Shown piece after piece: positions 46,945 through 60,664 of a stretch of 64,000 nucleotides of DNA. Source of the stretch: Strongylocentrotus droebachiensis. Taxonomy: Eukaryota > Echinodermata > Echinoidea > Camarodonta > Strongylocentrotidae. The DNA is taken from assembly GCA_035222895.1 (NCBI GenBank), contig JAVYIG010007470.1, forward strand, positions 37,661 through 101,660, in the 5' to 3' direction. Made by a program: the position numbers and the translations under genes. The notes below the pieces were generated by a model. The model made no database searches and had not been told where the DNA came from. It saw only the letters and a list, made by a program, of their open reading frames with translations. Numbering within the stretch: the stretch's first letter is position 1; every line of letters begins with the position of its first letter.

Positions 46945-48726
46945 TTAATTTGTCATTATTGATAAAGTTAAGAAATGTCCACCTGTATGTTCTAAGTTAT
47001 TTTTAGAGACGGAGGGTTTACCTTTTATAGCAGAATAGTACATTAAACTTTACCCACGTGGGAGATATCAACTAATGTAGCCAAAACAAGTTTTTGTTGT
47101 AAGATCGTGATATCATACTGCATTGCTTTACCAAAATGTAAGAAGTTACAGAAATTAGGCACAAACAGACACAAATAGAGATTGAGACATTAGATAACAT
47201 CGTTAAGAACATATTCTCAACTATTTGCGAATGGAACATGATTTTTTTAAAAATAATTATGGTTATTATTCGCAATAATTTCTTAGAACATCACTGGAAA
47301 CCATTCAATAATCAATGTTTATATATTTGCTGTGTCTTTTTAGCTTTGATCGTTAAATAACTTGCAATTCTGAATAGATCAAAGGTGAATCTTTGACAAT
47401 ATATGAAGCTCTTCTGTCATGTCATTGATTTAATGACAATAAAATAGATATGTTTCGATTAAGCGAAGAGCTAGTGCATGTCAAAAACGCACATGTCATT
47501 TCCGTTTTCCTAATGATTGTATCACTATACACCTTGTTTATAACATTGAATAATTCTTGAGCAAGGTTCATTTGATTGCCAGCCACGATTGTCCTTCGTA
47601 TCCTTGGTTTAGAATGAAATTGTCTAGGCGTTCAATTGGCTATATGTCACGGAACATATTGCTTCACAATAATGACAAATTATGACAGACAGCGTCTTGT
47701 CAATTTTATCGAGTGATGGATAAGGCTATATGTGATAAAAATCATACTATGTGATCCAGCTGCCAAGTCATGATATCGAAATAATGATAATAGTATTTAT
47801 TCATGATTGTTTTAAAGACGAGAAGACATGAAAGTACGCTTCTTATTCAACATTGTTAATTACTCCGAAAGGTCGTATGGTATTAAAGACTGATTCATTT
47901 TGTTTCACTCTTTCAAATGGATCACACATCAGAGCAAGGGTTTGGAAGACTTTTTCGTCTCACTGGAGGATGTCATATTATTTTTTTCTTCTCAGTCTAG
48001 CATTTATTATGTTTATGTACACGTTCGTGGAAATAAACAAAATCAACTACTCGTTCATTTGTGTACATTGAAATACAGGATTAGACACAACTTTAGATTG
48101 CTTCCTCAATTCTTAAAATGGCGAAAATCACAATGCAAATTAGATTTTAATCTCTGCTTAAATATTTCGAAGAGTTAAAGTAGTCTGTCGGCCTGTTTCT
48201 GTTCCAAAATACTAATACCAAAATGTAGGGGGTAATATTTACTTATCAAGATAAATGTAAACGAAATTAATATACATGAAGATGATTTATGCGATTTAAA
48301 TCAAGGTAATGTAATCATTACAATGTGCAGTAAAAAATTAATAAATAAAACGTGACGAAAATTCAAAGACCCATTTGTCTAATAATATCATTAAATAACA
48401 CTATTAGAGAGACCTTTTTTTAATTTCTGAATTTCTCATTTTATTTTGTTTGATTTGTCATGCCATCAAATATTTTACGTCGCTGTATTAACAATCATTT
48501 AGAATATCATATAAACGCCATTAACAATTTAATAAAAAGAGCATATTCTATATTTAAGTTTTCATATTAAAAATACTCTTCAAGTTGGAGTTAAACAGAA
48601 GCTGTCAATGATTATGATTCCTCGAGGCTTATATCTCTCAACATATATTCCTCTTACAAGTATGAATTGCATCGCTTTGACAGATTTGATATTGACGTGT
48701 ATCAATCGATGTTTCAAACTACTCGC
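46945..48726. other. 5' flank of gene B, nothing recognised
   Basis: AT-rich intergenic DNA with no supported gene or repeat. Confidence 0.4.
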
Positions 48727-48831
48727 ACTCTCATTCTCTCTCTCACACACACAACACACACACTCCCTCACGCACTCTCACACACACACACACACGCACA
48801 CACTCACCCACTAATTCTCTCTCTCTCTCTG

Positions 48832-48863
<32 letters not shown>

Positions 48864-49098
48864 CCACACACAATACCCACTCACTCATTCACATCTTTCT
48901 CATTCCCACACACCCATACACACACGCACACCCACTCGCAATCTCATTCTCTCTCCATCTCTCACAATCACTCACTCACTCACTCACTCATTCTCTCTCT
49001 CTCTATCTCACACACACACACTCACTTACCCATTCTCTCTCTCACACACACACACGCACACACTCACTCATTCTCTCTCTCTATCTCTCGCTCACTCT
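48727..49098. repeat. Compound (CA)n/(CT)n microsatellite
   Basis: About 370 bases of alternating CACA, CTCT and CACTCA blocks. The His/Thr/Ser/Leu-rich frames across it come from the repeat. Confidence 0.92.
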
Positions 49099-50842
49099 TT
49101 CCCCAGTGATTTTGCATGTAATGAAAATGGCCCAAAGCAAAGTGCCAGTCCATTTGTATCAGCACGCTACGAAGACAAACGGTTCTTGATTAACATGGCG
49201 GAATTTGGTATGTTTGGGGTATACTTTTTTAAATATTGTAGTAACATTTTCAAAGAGATATGTGTAGTAAGGGGTTGAGCGGAACAACTGATTTAACCGG
49301 TGTGGCAGTGGGGACAGAGTGTCCGCCTTTCTTTTGGCTTTGTTCTTCCTGTATGAGGATGTGTTTAAATGAATGGCCCGGCCTGAGGGGATTGTATTTC
49401 AAACTATTTGCTTTCTCAAATACCTTCAGGTCTACGTCAATAGATTTTAAAGTGAAAATACACTGTTGAACTTCATTAAATTTAAAACAAAGTTGAAGAC
49501 CGACTGTAAGGAAAGTTTGAAATGTACTTACCTAAATTGTTATCTGTCAATATAGCTTCCTTTAAGTAAATGATATTATCATGAAGTTGCACTGAACATC
49601 CTTACAAACTTGCTTACAGAAAGCAATTTCTTGATGAGAATATAACGAATGTCCTCAAATATTCGTATTTTTTTGCAGAGTATTTGAAGGTGTAGTGATA
49701 TAAGTTTAAACAGCAAGAACTAGTCTCGACAAGCCGATAGTCCTAATGAGTTATACGAAGGGTAGGAGTTTAAATTAGTGTTATGATTAAGTTTGCTTTT
49801 TCTCTCCCAGTCACAGGTGATGCAAGATGATACCAATATCAATATTGCTGATATCAATAATCAATAATCTTCTGATATTAGTATCAGTGTAAGATTTTTT
49901 TTTTAATAAACAAAATTATTCAAATTTCATATCCATTCTAATAGTGCGTAATTCTACAGACCGTTCTCTTAAAGGTATAGGATGCATTCCCGAGGGTGGA
50001 ATTCAAAGTCCATATCTTCAAGAGGAAGGGATAGTGTTGTAACCCTGACCTTGGTTGATAAGTATATGTACCAAACACTATCTCAAACACAATCAATGCT
50101 CTAATGAAACCAAGTGTGAAATACACCGTCTGGCGTTGCGACGCGGAACGAAAAGCTTTTGAAGTAAACTTGACCATAGACGCAGCGAAGTAGATATGAA
50201 TTGATACGACGGGTGCTAACCCGGTATGCCCACATCACACGAAGCGTCATTTCGGTTGCGCTATTATTATCAACACTGATTGAGCCTATGAAGGAAAATG
50301 CGTCAGACAGTTGGACACAATGCTTGAATTTTACATAGTAAGATGTCACATTCACACGGTGTGTCAAAGGCAGCGTCAGCCGGTGACGCAGTCATACGTC
50401 AGCACAGCCATACGTCAGCACAATGACGCCTCGTTTAAAACGGGCATTATGAATTTGAACAACAAATCAGTTGCCAAACGTTGCAAAGTATCTAATATGA
50501 AACTTCATCAACTAGAACCTGATGGATATCAACTACACCAATAGTTCAATATCAAATAGATCTGTTTATTAATTACATTTTGTTCAAATTTGACTACAGA
50601 AGTAGGAGGCGAATTAACAACGTCTTTTTCCTTTGACATGCTGTTAAATGAATATATAATTCTGGAAGTTGCCAACATAATGTCTTTCCTTTTCGTTTAG
50701 GTGTGTCACTCAGCTAGAGAAGTAGGCATAGAATAAAACTATTACAGGTTTTGACTCTATTCACTATTTATACATTATACATCAGCATGAGATGTTGAAG
50801 TAGCCTATTAATATCCTTGGTGTAAAACCCTACCCCCCCTTC
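49099..50842. other. Intergenic, with a CGTCA-rich patch
   Basis: Non-coding by inspection. The only notable feature is the cluster of CRE-like half-sites at 50372-50428, listed separately. Confidence 0.4.
50372..50428. promoter_or_regulatory. Cluster of CGTCA/TGACG half-sites
   Basis: Five CRE-type half-sites fall within about 57 bases: GCGTCA, GTGACGCA, TACGTCA, TACGTCA and ATGACGCC, two of them inside a repeated TACGTCAGCACA unit. Basic-zipper factors of the ATF/CREB group bind TGACG(T/C)A. The cluster lies about 4 kb upstream of the gene B start codon. Enhancer function is speculative. Confidence 0.3.
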
Positions 50843-51200
50843 CTTCTCTTTCTCTCTCTCTCTCTCTCTCTCCCTCTCTCTCTCTCTCTCTTTGTGCCTC
50901 TTTCTCAATATTCATCTCTTTTATCTCTCTCCCTTCCGATACCTCTTTATCTGTTTACATTTCTCTTTCTCTCTTGTCTCTCTCTCTCTCTCTCTCTCTC
51001 TCTATGTTTCTCTATGTCCCCCTCTTTCTCCATTTCTCCCCCTCTCTTTCTCTCTCTCTCTCTCTCGCTCCCTATATCTTTCTCTATACATATATCTTTA
51101 CTTTGCTCTTTTTATACACCTTTCTATTTCTCTTTCTGCATCTCCTTCCGTTGTTTTTCTGAGTCAACATGTCTTCCTTCCATCCCCCTTTCTCCCTCTC
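50843..51200. repeat. Pyrimidine-rich (CT)n tract
   Basis: About 350 bases dominated by TCTC repeats with small interruptions. Ser/Leu frames in it are artefacts. Confidence 0.9.
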
Positions 51201-54200
51201 CTTCGCTTCCACTTTCCAACTCTATTTTGATATGTAGTTCCTTTATATTATGATCAGTATGTTAGAGTTGGAAAAGGTGTATGACTGTAGGGATACAATT
51301 TTGCACCTCCAGACATAGAACATACAAAGCTTGGAAGAGAGCCAAGAAAACAAGGGTACCCCAAGAGCTAAAATGTTGCACTTGCATTTCCTCCTGGTAT
51401 GAGGAATGATTAGTAACATTTCTTCGATTACATTTTAAAAACCAAAAGTTTATTCATGTGACAGGTTGAGAATGCTATTGGGAATAAAGGGAATGTCGTT
51501 TCCATAGCCGAGGTAAGGTAGATAAAAGTATACGTGTGCACCACATCTGATGCACAGCCCAATTGGCAAAAGTATTGGAGTGGTATACGTGAAACTAATA
51601 TAACGAAGAGTGTGAACAAATCAAGATGAACCCTGGATGCACCAGCCTGCATTTAGCAAAATAAAATCTGTTTCTCGTTCCTCATTTCCGTTGTAGTATC
51701 CTTTGTTTTAGATATTGAGTCCTTCGGAGATCTGGTGTGTTATTGCTTGCCGTTAGATAAGATCAATGTCTAACACTTCACTATGTATGTACTTCCTTTC
51801 CCTTCCCAGGACCATTGTTTCGTCCCTTTGAGGATAGCTAGACCAACCAGAGGAACCCTCCCTTGATGATTGTCAAGAAATGGAAAAGGTGGGTAAATGA
51901 GTCCAACTTGAAGATGTGATGAGAGATGTAAAGGTATAACACATCACTAATAAATTATCATTTATTGCATTTGAAGAGACGATGGCGTGACTAAATGGTT
52001 TCCGCTTTGTTCCCAGCAGAGCATAAACACAATATGCGGAGACAGAATGTATATTAATGTTTGTACGAAACAATGATATAATCATTGAATATCCAAAGGT
52101 TTATTTTCTCATTTGTATAAAGCCTAAACAATATGACAAAAATATTTAACAATTCGATAGGCTTGATAAGTATTCTTCCTCACTCAAACTATTGATAAAC
52201 TGTCTCAAACTGCATTAAGCATTGATCTCAAACCATGGATATCCATGATTGAACATAGAGTTTATGTCCTTTTGCATACATTGCTATAACATGATATAAA
52301 GTTCTATATTATAGGATTTAGGTCACAAATCAAAAGATGCAAGTCATCACAATGTTTGGACAAAACAATAAAAAGGGACCACTTTATCTAAACCGGCACC
52401 ATATTCATTGGAAACATCTGACCCTTGTGCCGTACAGACACTGAGCATTGAGATACAACAATACAGGTGGTGATACGGACCCTCTGGCTTTAAAGACTCG
52501 TAAATAATTGAGAATCAGGAAGATACCTAGCATGTCCTGGAGCGGTACATGTGATGCACGTCGCCAGAGAGGACGGAATATCCGACCTAACTTAAAGCCA
52601 AAGTTAGAAAATCAATTATCTCTACCCAGTTCCCCCTAGACAATGGCATGGAAAACAACATAATCTGGATAACTTTAGACCCACTGGATGAACCCCTGTT
52701 GCTTGCCAATTATGCTACAGTATCAAACTTCCGGTTAACGCCTAAATCTTAAATTATAAGGAGCTGAAAATATATAGTGATCCTCAATAAACATGATATA
52801 AAGTTTGAAATATGACGTCATCGTTCGATCTCTCATTTAGAATAATTCAGTGAAGGATGAAATGACAGCTATCTAGAAATATTCGTGACTATGATACTTG
52901 TTTTTTTATTTACCGTGTATAACTTCCTTGAAAGCACGTAGATTATTTAAGCAAATGAAAAGAGAATACAAGTTCCTCCATATTAAATAAGATTAGTATA
53001 ATCTATCAGGTATTTGGCATAATCACGGAATAGATTACCGTAGATTAACGTTAACAATCGCTTTTTTACGAATTAGATTAAAGATGAATTAATGAAGGAT
53101 AATCTTTCATTGTTCTCCGGAAGTAATTAATACTGTCATTCGTGTACAATATCTAATCATGATTACTTGTTAATGTGTCATTCTGTCATAAATGGAGGAA
53201 AGCAGATGCTTGAAGTTTAATATGTAAAGGATAAATTTAAAAATACATGACACACTTTCTCCTCAAAATAACATTTATACCATTCTCATACTGCGTTTCT
53301 GGGCGCTCTCAAGGTGCTGCATTCCTCGTAACTTTTACGCAAAAAATGACAAAAATGTCATCTAAAATGTCTAACTGACAGAAATAGCAAATAGAAACAT
53401 AAAAATAGAAACACACTTGCCGATCTATATACAGGGTACACAGTGGCACTTACCCCGACACTGTCTCACGCCAAAATGGAGTAAAAATAATTTGTTATAT
53501 TCTCTTTCTTTCGTTTCAATTACTTGTCATAAACATCACCATCAAATCAGTAAAGAAATGAAGCCGATATACTCTGGTAGAAAAGGAGAGGTATTTTAAG
53601 CGCATACCGGTATCGCTATTTTTCTAATCTTGCTTTGTCTATTACATTATCATTAAACTTAAAAATTATACTTCAGTGTACTTAATTAATATGGCTGATA
53701 CTCAATCGCAACATCGTGACCATCTAAAGGTTGATGTTCTTCTGTCTACAGTCTTTGACACGGAGAAGAGAGAAATGAATACAGGGGTTTACAGATAAGA
53801 AGGGGAATATTACATTTAAGATGGAAATTGATGCATCATGCAGAAATACGTAAAACACATCGCAGATAACCAGATATTAGCGTGAGACAGATTTTTTATA
53901 TTTTCCACCAACATACGCTGTGATATGAATGACAAGCCTAAGTTTGAGACAAATTGGAAGAAGCCAGCAGATTCTGTGCCACATCCGAAGCCAAATTAAC
54001 ACGTCAACGCACCTGTTGCAACCTGGTGTACACGAGAACCGGTCGCTTCTGTCTTTCCAGGATCACTCCATTTCATCCTATCTCAAAATGTCGCTTCGCT
54101 TCCAGCAGATAAGTTCCATGGACGCCAGAGATAACACGTACCAGTTATCGTGGACAGACTAAACACTGCTTCCGGCGAAAATGAACTCTGTTTCGACATT

Positions 54201-56115
54201 GACTGAATGTTTTTAAATTGCCCTCACTTTACCCCTGTTAAATCCTCGGAGTTGCCCTCACGTAATGTAGGTCATTTTAGGGAGTTTTGATTGATTATAA
54301 TTATTTTCTTTTGGTTTAGATAAGGAAGCTGTTGGGTTGATTGATGGCATTAGAACGAGTAGACCTGATTCATTGGGATCGGACCTACAGACTTTCTTAC
54401 CGTAGGGTCTAGTTGTTCAATTTGTTTAACACCATTTAACGTTATTTCACAGAGTAATATTACATAAATGAATTATTTTCCAATAAAACCTGTGGGAATA
54501 ATAAAGGTCACACCCCCCACCCCCCACCACCATCAACACTTTCGCCACGACTAGGTTCGTTAGCTCATAATCCTTCTGCTCAATGAACTATTTTGCGTGA
54601 TCATTATTAGTGAAATTTCGTCGTTTGGGCAAAATGTGATTCTGATAGGTATACTAGAGTTTATGAATTGATGGAGTGTCTGAAAATAAAATCGAACCTA
54701 CATGGGAACATATTCTTTCAACCGGAAAAAGCAAAATCTTTTTTTTTTAAACTGCAGTATTGCGGTCAATTTATTCAAATTTGTTTCAATTTGGGCCAAC
54801 ATATTTTGGATGACATCGCAGGCAACCATTGAATACAACACTAAAGATGTGCGGTTTAAAGTTAAACGAATAGTCGCGGTGAATGTTTATTTCATATCCG
54901 CCAATAAAAATTTGCACTTTTGCCGATTTGGACGCAAATGCGGCCTCCAAAAGAAGCTTAGGGTGGAAGTGGAGAACGATATATAATTATATCTTACAGT
55001 ATCTGCTGTGAACTTTAGCTCTTTTGTGCTTTTGTATAAGTTGGATTATTCCATGGGAACCAATCCCAGTTTCATGATGCGAGCCAGTATGTTATGTTAA
55101 TGCCAGATATCCTACCAATTATGATCAGAATGTGTCAGTTGATGGAAATAAACATCCACTCTTCATATTTGTTCACCCCCCCCCCCCCCCCCCCCATTTT
55201 TATAATTATTTTTTTCCATCACTTTCAAAGAGAAACTAAAAATGTTGAAAGGGAATTAAAAAAACATTTAAACGTTTTCCACTACCGATATCGTCACCGG
55301 ATAATGAGGGCTCTTCTCCTACGTCTTATAGGTCCTTAGTCCAATATGACCTTTGAGGTTAAAGGATTTAAAAAGAAAATATTCAAGAAGTCACATTTAG
55401 AGCGAGAAATTCTGATTCTGATTTTTTTTAAAGCCACTTCTTTGAGTAATAACTAGTAAGAAATCGGTCATTAATAATAACGGCGGTACCAATAGATCTA
55501 AGAGAGGAAGCTAAGGACAAGGTGAGGCCAAAGAAACAGAGGATGGATTTAAAAATAAAATGTTGTCCGCAACATTATTCTTATGAAAATGATTTCCCTC
55601 TGGGCCACAAGGGTAGAGACTTTGACCTGGAGGGTGGGGAAGGGGTAAATGTCCTCTTTGCCCATGGTCCCCTGCATGGTACTACCACAGGCCACTGAAC
55701 TGAGGGCAACAGCTGTATGTTACATCGGACCATATACCTATGGCGTATAGGACTGTAGCGTTCTCATCCGGTCCCAAACTGTCATAATTGTTTATGTTGT
55801 GAGCAATGGTGAATGAGAAATGAATCAGAATGAATTGTATGGTAACAGACTCAATGAAAATCTGTCCAAGACAATATCGACACAAGGAGAAAACGATAAC
55901 CTTACTAACTAGAGATCAATAAATATCGCAGTGATTAATTTTTCCGTCATCATTATCCCTGAATAAGATCCCAGAAGGTCCAATCCTCCTAGGGGAAAGT
56001 TCTTAGAACAATCTTGCTGACATTTTCATTGGGCATGCTGATGGTGGTGGTTTGAGCCGGATGTCTGAGAGGACATCGTCTGTTATCTCAGCCATCTCAC
56101 CAGGCTTCAGAATAT
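51201..56115. other. Intergenic, nothing recognised
   Basis: Five kilobases of AT-rich DNA with C runs near 54512-54530 and 55177-55195. Open frames of 60-95 codons lack domains, and I found no convincing exon pairs. Confidence 0.4.
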
Positions 56116-56388
56116 GCAGGGGTAGACCCAGGATCTTAAAGAAGACAAAAAAGGGGGAGCACGGTCCCGGGATTTAAAAAAGACTTTTAATAAAAGTCAT
56201 CACAATTTGCAAATGCGTTTATAGTTGTTTTTATATATTTAAGGGGGCCGCATTTTCTGTTCGTGTGTGTGCGTGTGTATGTCGGCGGGTGTTCACGTAC
56301 GGTGTAGCAGTTGGGTTTTAAATAAAAGGGGCTCCTGCGGGTTCGCCCCCCACCCCCGCCTCCCTTGCTTAAATCCGCTAGTGGTAAT
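56116..56388. mobile_element. Decayed MITE-like repeat
   Basis: The left edge CAGGGGTAGACCCAGGAT and, on the opposite strand, the right edge CACTAGCGGATTTAAGC look like imperfect inverted termini of the (C/T)AGGGGCGGATCCAG-style elements seen elsewhere in the window. The interior is G/C-run rich and non-coding. No target-site duplication was identified. Confidence 0.35.
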
Positions 56389-56559
56389 ATGGACAAATTT
56401 CAGCCGCTATTGATTAAGTATCACAATAAGCTCTTCATCGTCTGTCTGTCATCACGGCGTCCTAGATTCTTTCCTTTACCTGTATCATCCCTAGGGGGAG
56501 AGAGTAGGATCGGGTTAGGAGGCATGCGGTCAATGCCACGTATACATATCTGTGTGACT

Positions 56560-56602
56560 AGAGAGAGAGGGGGGGAGAGAGAGAGAGAGAGAGAGAAGGA
56601 GA
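56560..56602. repeat. (GA)n microsatellite
   Basis: GAGAGA tract interrupted by a short G run. Confidence 0.88.
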
Positions 56603-58139
56603 CAAAAAAGGATAAAGAGAACGTGAGAGAGAAGAACAAATTGCGAAGAAAACTTGAGGGATATAATCATCGTATTTATGAAATGAGTCATAAACACCTG
56701 AACACGTTCATGACCCCATTGGCATTGCAATCACATGTTTTGAATTCTCCATTGTTTCGGGGAAACGTATTTAAAATTCACACTGCAAAATTAGGAGCTT
56801 ATTAATGAAGAAAAACGCGGAGGTTAAACACCTTCTTTTGTGTGTCTATGTGAGGGGGTGACGGGATAGACGCGACATTGTCTCTATTTCTCGCATTATC
56901 GATGGTTTCAATTATAATTGTTTTCAATAGTATTATTCAGTCGCTGTTCTAACTAAATGCCTTCTCTCTTAAGCCAGTTCACGGTTGCAGTCTGAGCATG
57001 AGCAGATAAAGGTCATTGCAGAACAAATTTTGAAATACACGGAGACGAAATACTGGATACGTGCTAATGAAAGCTATGTAACATTATTCATTCATGCACA
57101 TTCAGTGCACTCCATGGTACACAGGTGGAAGTATTCTTTGAAAAGGGGGAACAAAGGCTATTTATAAAGCACCTCCATCGCTATAGGAGTGATCATTTCA
57201 AAATGTACAAAGTGGGACCTCTTCATGTTTTGAAGATCTGTGGATATTCGGGGTCATTGCAGTAAGGTGCTAACCGTGAACTGGTGACCCAGGTGTATTG
57301 ATAATACCAGTCATGCCTGTGGAGCATTGGGGGTAAGTCTTGACTAGTTTGACTTGATTGTCCCTGGTTGTCATTTGCCTTTTTGTGTCTAAATGCGAGC
57401 AAAATGAAATAGCACAAGAGTCGCTTTAAAATTAGACAATCCCTATCCATTTTGGAGTTTATAGGATGTAAACTGGAAGGTTAACTGTAGATCCCATTTC
57501 GACCCTCAAAGGAAGTGAGTCGATCAAGAACACCACAGGTTCGTCTACGGGAGTCAAATTGAACCTATTAAGACAAAGTCAAGGCCACCTATCCAAACTA
57601 AAAGAACCTGCACCTTATATGGTATTCCTTATGGTAGAACTACATTAACCCTCATCAAGCCCCGAATAATGGGCTATAAGTGAATAGAAATCAAGCCTTA
57701 CTTTCTTGTGACATGAGGATATGGTATTTATTTCACATCAGGGGTCGTGAATAATTATGCGTTGATCAACTTAAATCCGCACACTACTTGCGGGTATCTA
57801 TAATCGGACATGACCAAATCGGACGGGAGGCCACTTTAAAGCCTTTTGCTGTTCATAAATACTTGCCATATTTGACATCATAAAAGTAGCAATAGTATTG
57901 TTGTGCTATACTTATAAATTTAGAATTGTATTTCGGTATTTCGAATAAGGAAATCATTATTCTTATTAAACATTTATTTTGTTGCATGTTATAAAAGGGA
58001 GTTTAAGCAAGTCAATATTTTAAAAAGAACGGATATTAAGTCATTAATACGTTTTCATTTAGAATGTAGCATATTCGTGATTCAGTCACGGGATAACCAT
58101 GGGATAATCAGTTAAAAAGAATAAGGTATACCAACATGA
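56603..58139. other. Intergenic, nothing recognised
   Basis: AT-rich non-coding sequence without supported features. Confidence 0.4.
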
Positions 58140-58800
58140 GAGAGAAATACAGACAGATTATCTATGGAAAGAGAAATTACGTCTTTCACACAAAATTAGG
58201 ATTTTGAAGCAAAATTTAAGAATCTATTTACATGTATTTGTTAAGAGACCATTTCCAGATTTCATGAAAAGGTATATATTGGAAAATGGATGTATGTATT
58301 GTAGGATGAAACTAAAATCCACCTAAAGGACATCATTGGTGACTTAGGACTGCGTCATCAGGGACTAGCGTGCAGGTATTTGATGCGTCATATGAGATTA
58401 ATAATGTATACAACAGAGCGAACATGCACCAATTGTCTTCATGTGCAACACAGTCGAAATGACGCTTCGTGTTCAACGTTTGAACATTGCGACAATTATC
58501 AGTAATCTTGATGATACTGAACTCTTGGCTCAGGTACATATACGATTCTCTTCCTGGCATGACGCTCTATCTTGCCGACAATCCATTTGGCCTGACTTAC
58601 GTCAGAGATTTCAAGATGTCTTGATTATTAAAGATTAACGATTGTCTTGAAGGAATATCATATCCATCTTAATAAAGAAAAACACATTAAGCGGTTGAAG
58701 TCTGACCAAGTATTGTTTGATTCTCTCTAGAATTTGAATGAATATGAATTAATATTTCCTTTAAACCAAATAGACCTTGACGTCATTATTAAAGATCTGA
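58140..58800 (+). pseudogene. Possible decayed retroelement coding sequence
   Basis: A 61-codon frame at 58140-58326 (LRLSHKIRILKQNLRIYLHV with GCMYC further on) is followed after several stops by another charged stretch near 58655-58800 (NKEKHIKRLKSDQVLFDSL, then FPLNQIDLDVIIKDLK). The second resembles the linker just before an L1-type RT, where a P-(I/L)-x-x-x-(E/D)-(L/I)-D...I..LK phrase is common. With multiple stops and no diagnostic catalytic motif, this is tentative. Confidence 0.25.
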
Positions 58801-59917
58801 AATGATAGGTTTGAAATTATTGGAATGTCTGACGTATTTTTTCGTTTGTTTATTTCTTCTGTTTTTTTTTGCTTTCATTTGTATTTGTTTTTACATTATA
58901 CAATTATTGTTTGACCAGGCCTTTGTCATTTAGAATCACGCTGTTCTTTCTTACTATTATTTCAAATACATTTTTATTCTATTTTGATTTACGAGCTGTC
59001 TTTTATTTGTATTCCAATCATTTGTATATTTTCAAGACTACACAATCATGAAGTAAGTTTATACCATTTGAACAAGTGAGGCACCTTTCTTTGGACTTGG
59101 TATATATTAAGAAGTGCTCTTCGAAGCAAAATCTTGGTGGTAAAACTATAAAACAGAGAAAAAATTAACACTGACTTTATATCTTCCCCTTTGTGTATCG
59201 TGAAAATAAATACAGTAATAGAAGTTGACATGAATAGATTCTTGATATTACACTGAGACAGGTTTACGGACGTAGGTGTGGTGCTTGAATTAAACCCTCA
59301 AATAAAATTCCATTACATTCAGTTTCATAGTGTCTATATTGTGGGGGGGGGGGGGTGTGAACAAAAATATGAGATATGGATAAAAGAAATTGATTTTGAT
59401 GGTCAAATTGGTTTTCTTATTTTACAGTGAACTCGCACTACATGTAGTTTGGTATCATATGGTATCATACGGTAAACCTGTTTTTATATGAATCATGTAT
59501 TTTCAAAATAGATCATTACAAATGAAAACAGGGAGTCAAGTGGAAGGAGATAATCAAGCCATCGCCAAACTCCAGGAATGTAAACTATGATATTTCACAC
59601 CTCTTACGAAATAGAATTCAAGAAAACTTAAAACCTGTTTACTTTGCCGACGGCGAAATGTCGGACTTTCCTTTCCAAAGAAGTTCCGCAGCAGACGTTT
59701 TAGTTTCCGAGTTTCTTTGACGAGCTTCTTTTCAAGGTAAGACAACGTCCTTCTTCATTCGCATCCTACTAATACCTTCTATAATACATTGTAATCGTTA
59801 TTTAAACCCGTGGCGTAAATTTGCTGAATATAAATTCTATATCAAGCAAGACTGACCCTCCGACAAAGCCTTCGATAACATTACAGCAGTACATGAACAA
59901 TTATTCTCTCTACTTTT
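58801..59917. other. Intergenic; one open block at about 59600-59736
   Basis: T-rich to AT-rich DNA with a G12-13 run near 59342. The block around 59600-59736 is open on both strands and ends at CAAG|GTAAGA on the plus strand, so an exon is conceivable, but no domain or partner exon is visible. Confidence 0.35.
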
Positions 59918-59932
59918 AAAACCTCTGTAAAA
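59918..59932 (+). repeat. Target-site duplication, left copy
   Basis: AAAACCTCTGTAAAA, matching 60665-60679. It marks the left edge of the L1-like insertion. The A-rich ends make the exact limits uncertain by a few bases. Confidence 0.8.
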
Positions 59933-60664
59933 AATAAATGCACGGCATTTCTTTTTGGAACGCTTATTTTGATTTACCCAATGAGTTTAACTGGAAAACG
60001 TTGCTCCATTATAAATTTTACTTTATAAATGACAACAGAATTAAGCAGTTTAATTTTAAATATCTTCATAGAATATTGCCCAGTAAAGACAATTTATGTA
60101 AATGGAAGATTAAAAATAATAATCTATGTGATATATGTAAGATTCCAGACACAACTAACCACCTTCTCCTGGCTTGCAAGAAGGTTTCGCTTTTTTGGAA
60201 GATTGTATCCAAATTAATTGATACTTTGTTTAATTTTAAAATCTTTTTGAACGAAGAAATTCTTTTAATAGGTCATGAAATAGAGAGAAGAGAAATGAAT
60301 CTTGTCAATCTTATTTTAAACTTCGCTCAGTTTATTATCTATAGAAACTATATTAGAGAATGTTTTGGAAGTGAAAAGCACAGGAAACATGCTGTATATT
60401 TGATAAAAGAATTAAAGGTGGAAATTCGCACCTATCTCAATATGAAATGTAATCAAAAGAAATTCGATACAAACGAGGTTACAAAAATGTTTTCATTATT
60501 TTAGTTAGTGATTACATGTATGTCACATTAGTTTCATGTTCTTTATTATGTATGATATGTTACAATTGCATGAATTTTGTATTTAAACACTGTTGTAAAT
60601 AGCTGTTATTTTATGATATGAACAAATAAAGTCCCTCGAAAGAGGATAAATAGAAGAAAGAAAA
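59933..60664 (+). mobile_element. 5'-truncated L1-like retrotransposon insertion
   Basis: About 730 nt between two copies of AAAACCTCTGTAAAA. The insertion begins inside ORF2 and ends in a short A-rich tail after a polyadenylation-type AATAAA (about 60625). The target-site duplication and A-rich tail are the marks of target-primed reverse transcription, and 5' truncation is usual. The single open frame and clean duplication suggest a young copy. Confidence 0.85.
59938..60504 (+). pseudogene. LINE ORF2 C-terminal domain, truncated
   Basis: A frame of 188 residues with FNFKYLHRILPSKDNLCKWK then CDICKIPDTTNHLLLACKKV, the C-x2-C...H....C zinc-knuckle domain that follows the RT in L1/Tx1-like ORF2 proteins. 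It ends at a stop followed by a 3' UTR. RT and endonuclease are absent. The start codon is incidental, since the true ORF2 began far upstream of the truncation. Confidence 0.82.

Noticed and set aside
48667..49278. 203-codon plus-strand frame rich in His, Thr, Ser and Leu
   Set aside because: It is a translation of the CA/CT microsatellite, with no sequence of higher complexity apart from the unrelated tail.
50892..51253. Overlapping Ser/Leu-rich frames of 110-120 codons
   Set aside because: They are produced by the CT-repeat tract in different frames; none has a domain.
55682..55885. Minus-strand frame with TYSCCPQFSG considered as a third EMI fragment
   Set aside because: The adjacent cysteines are not followed by GY and a further Cys, no YR block precedes them and no splice sites fit.
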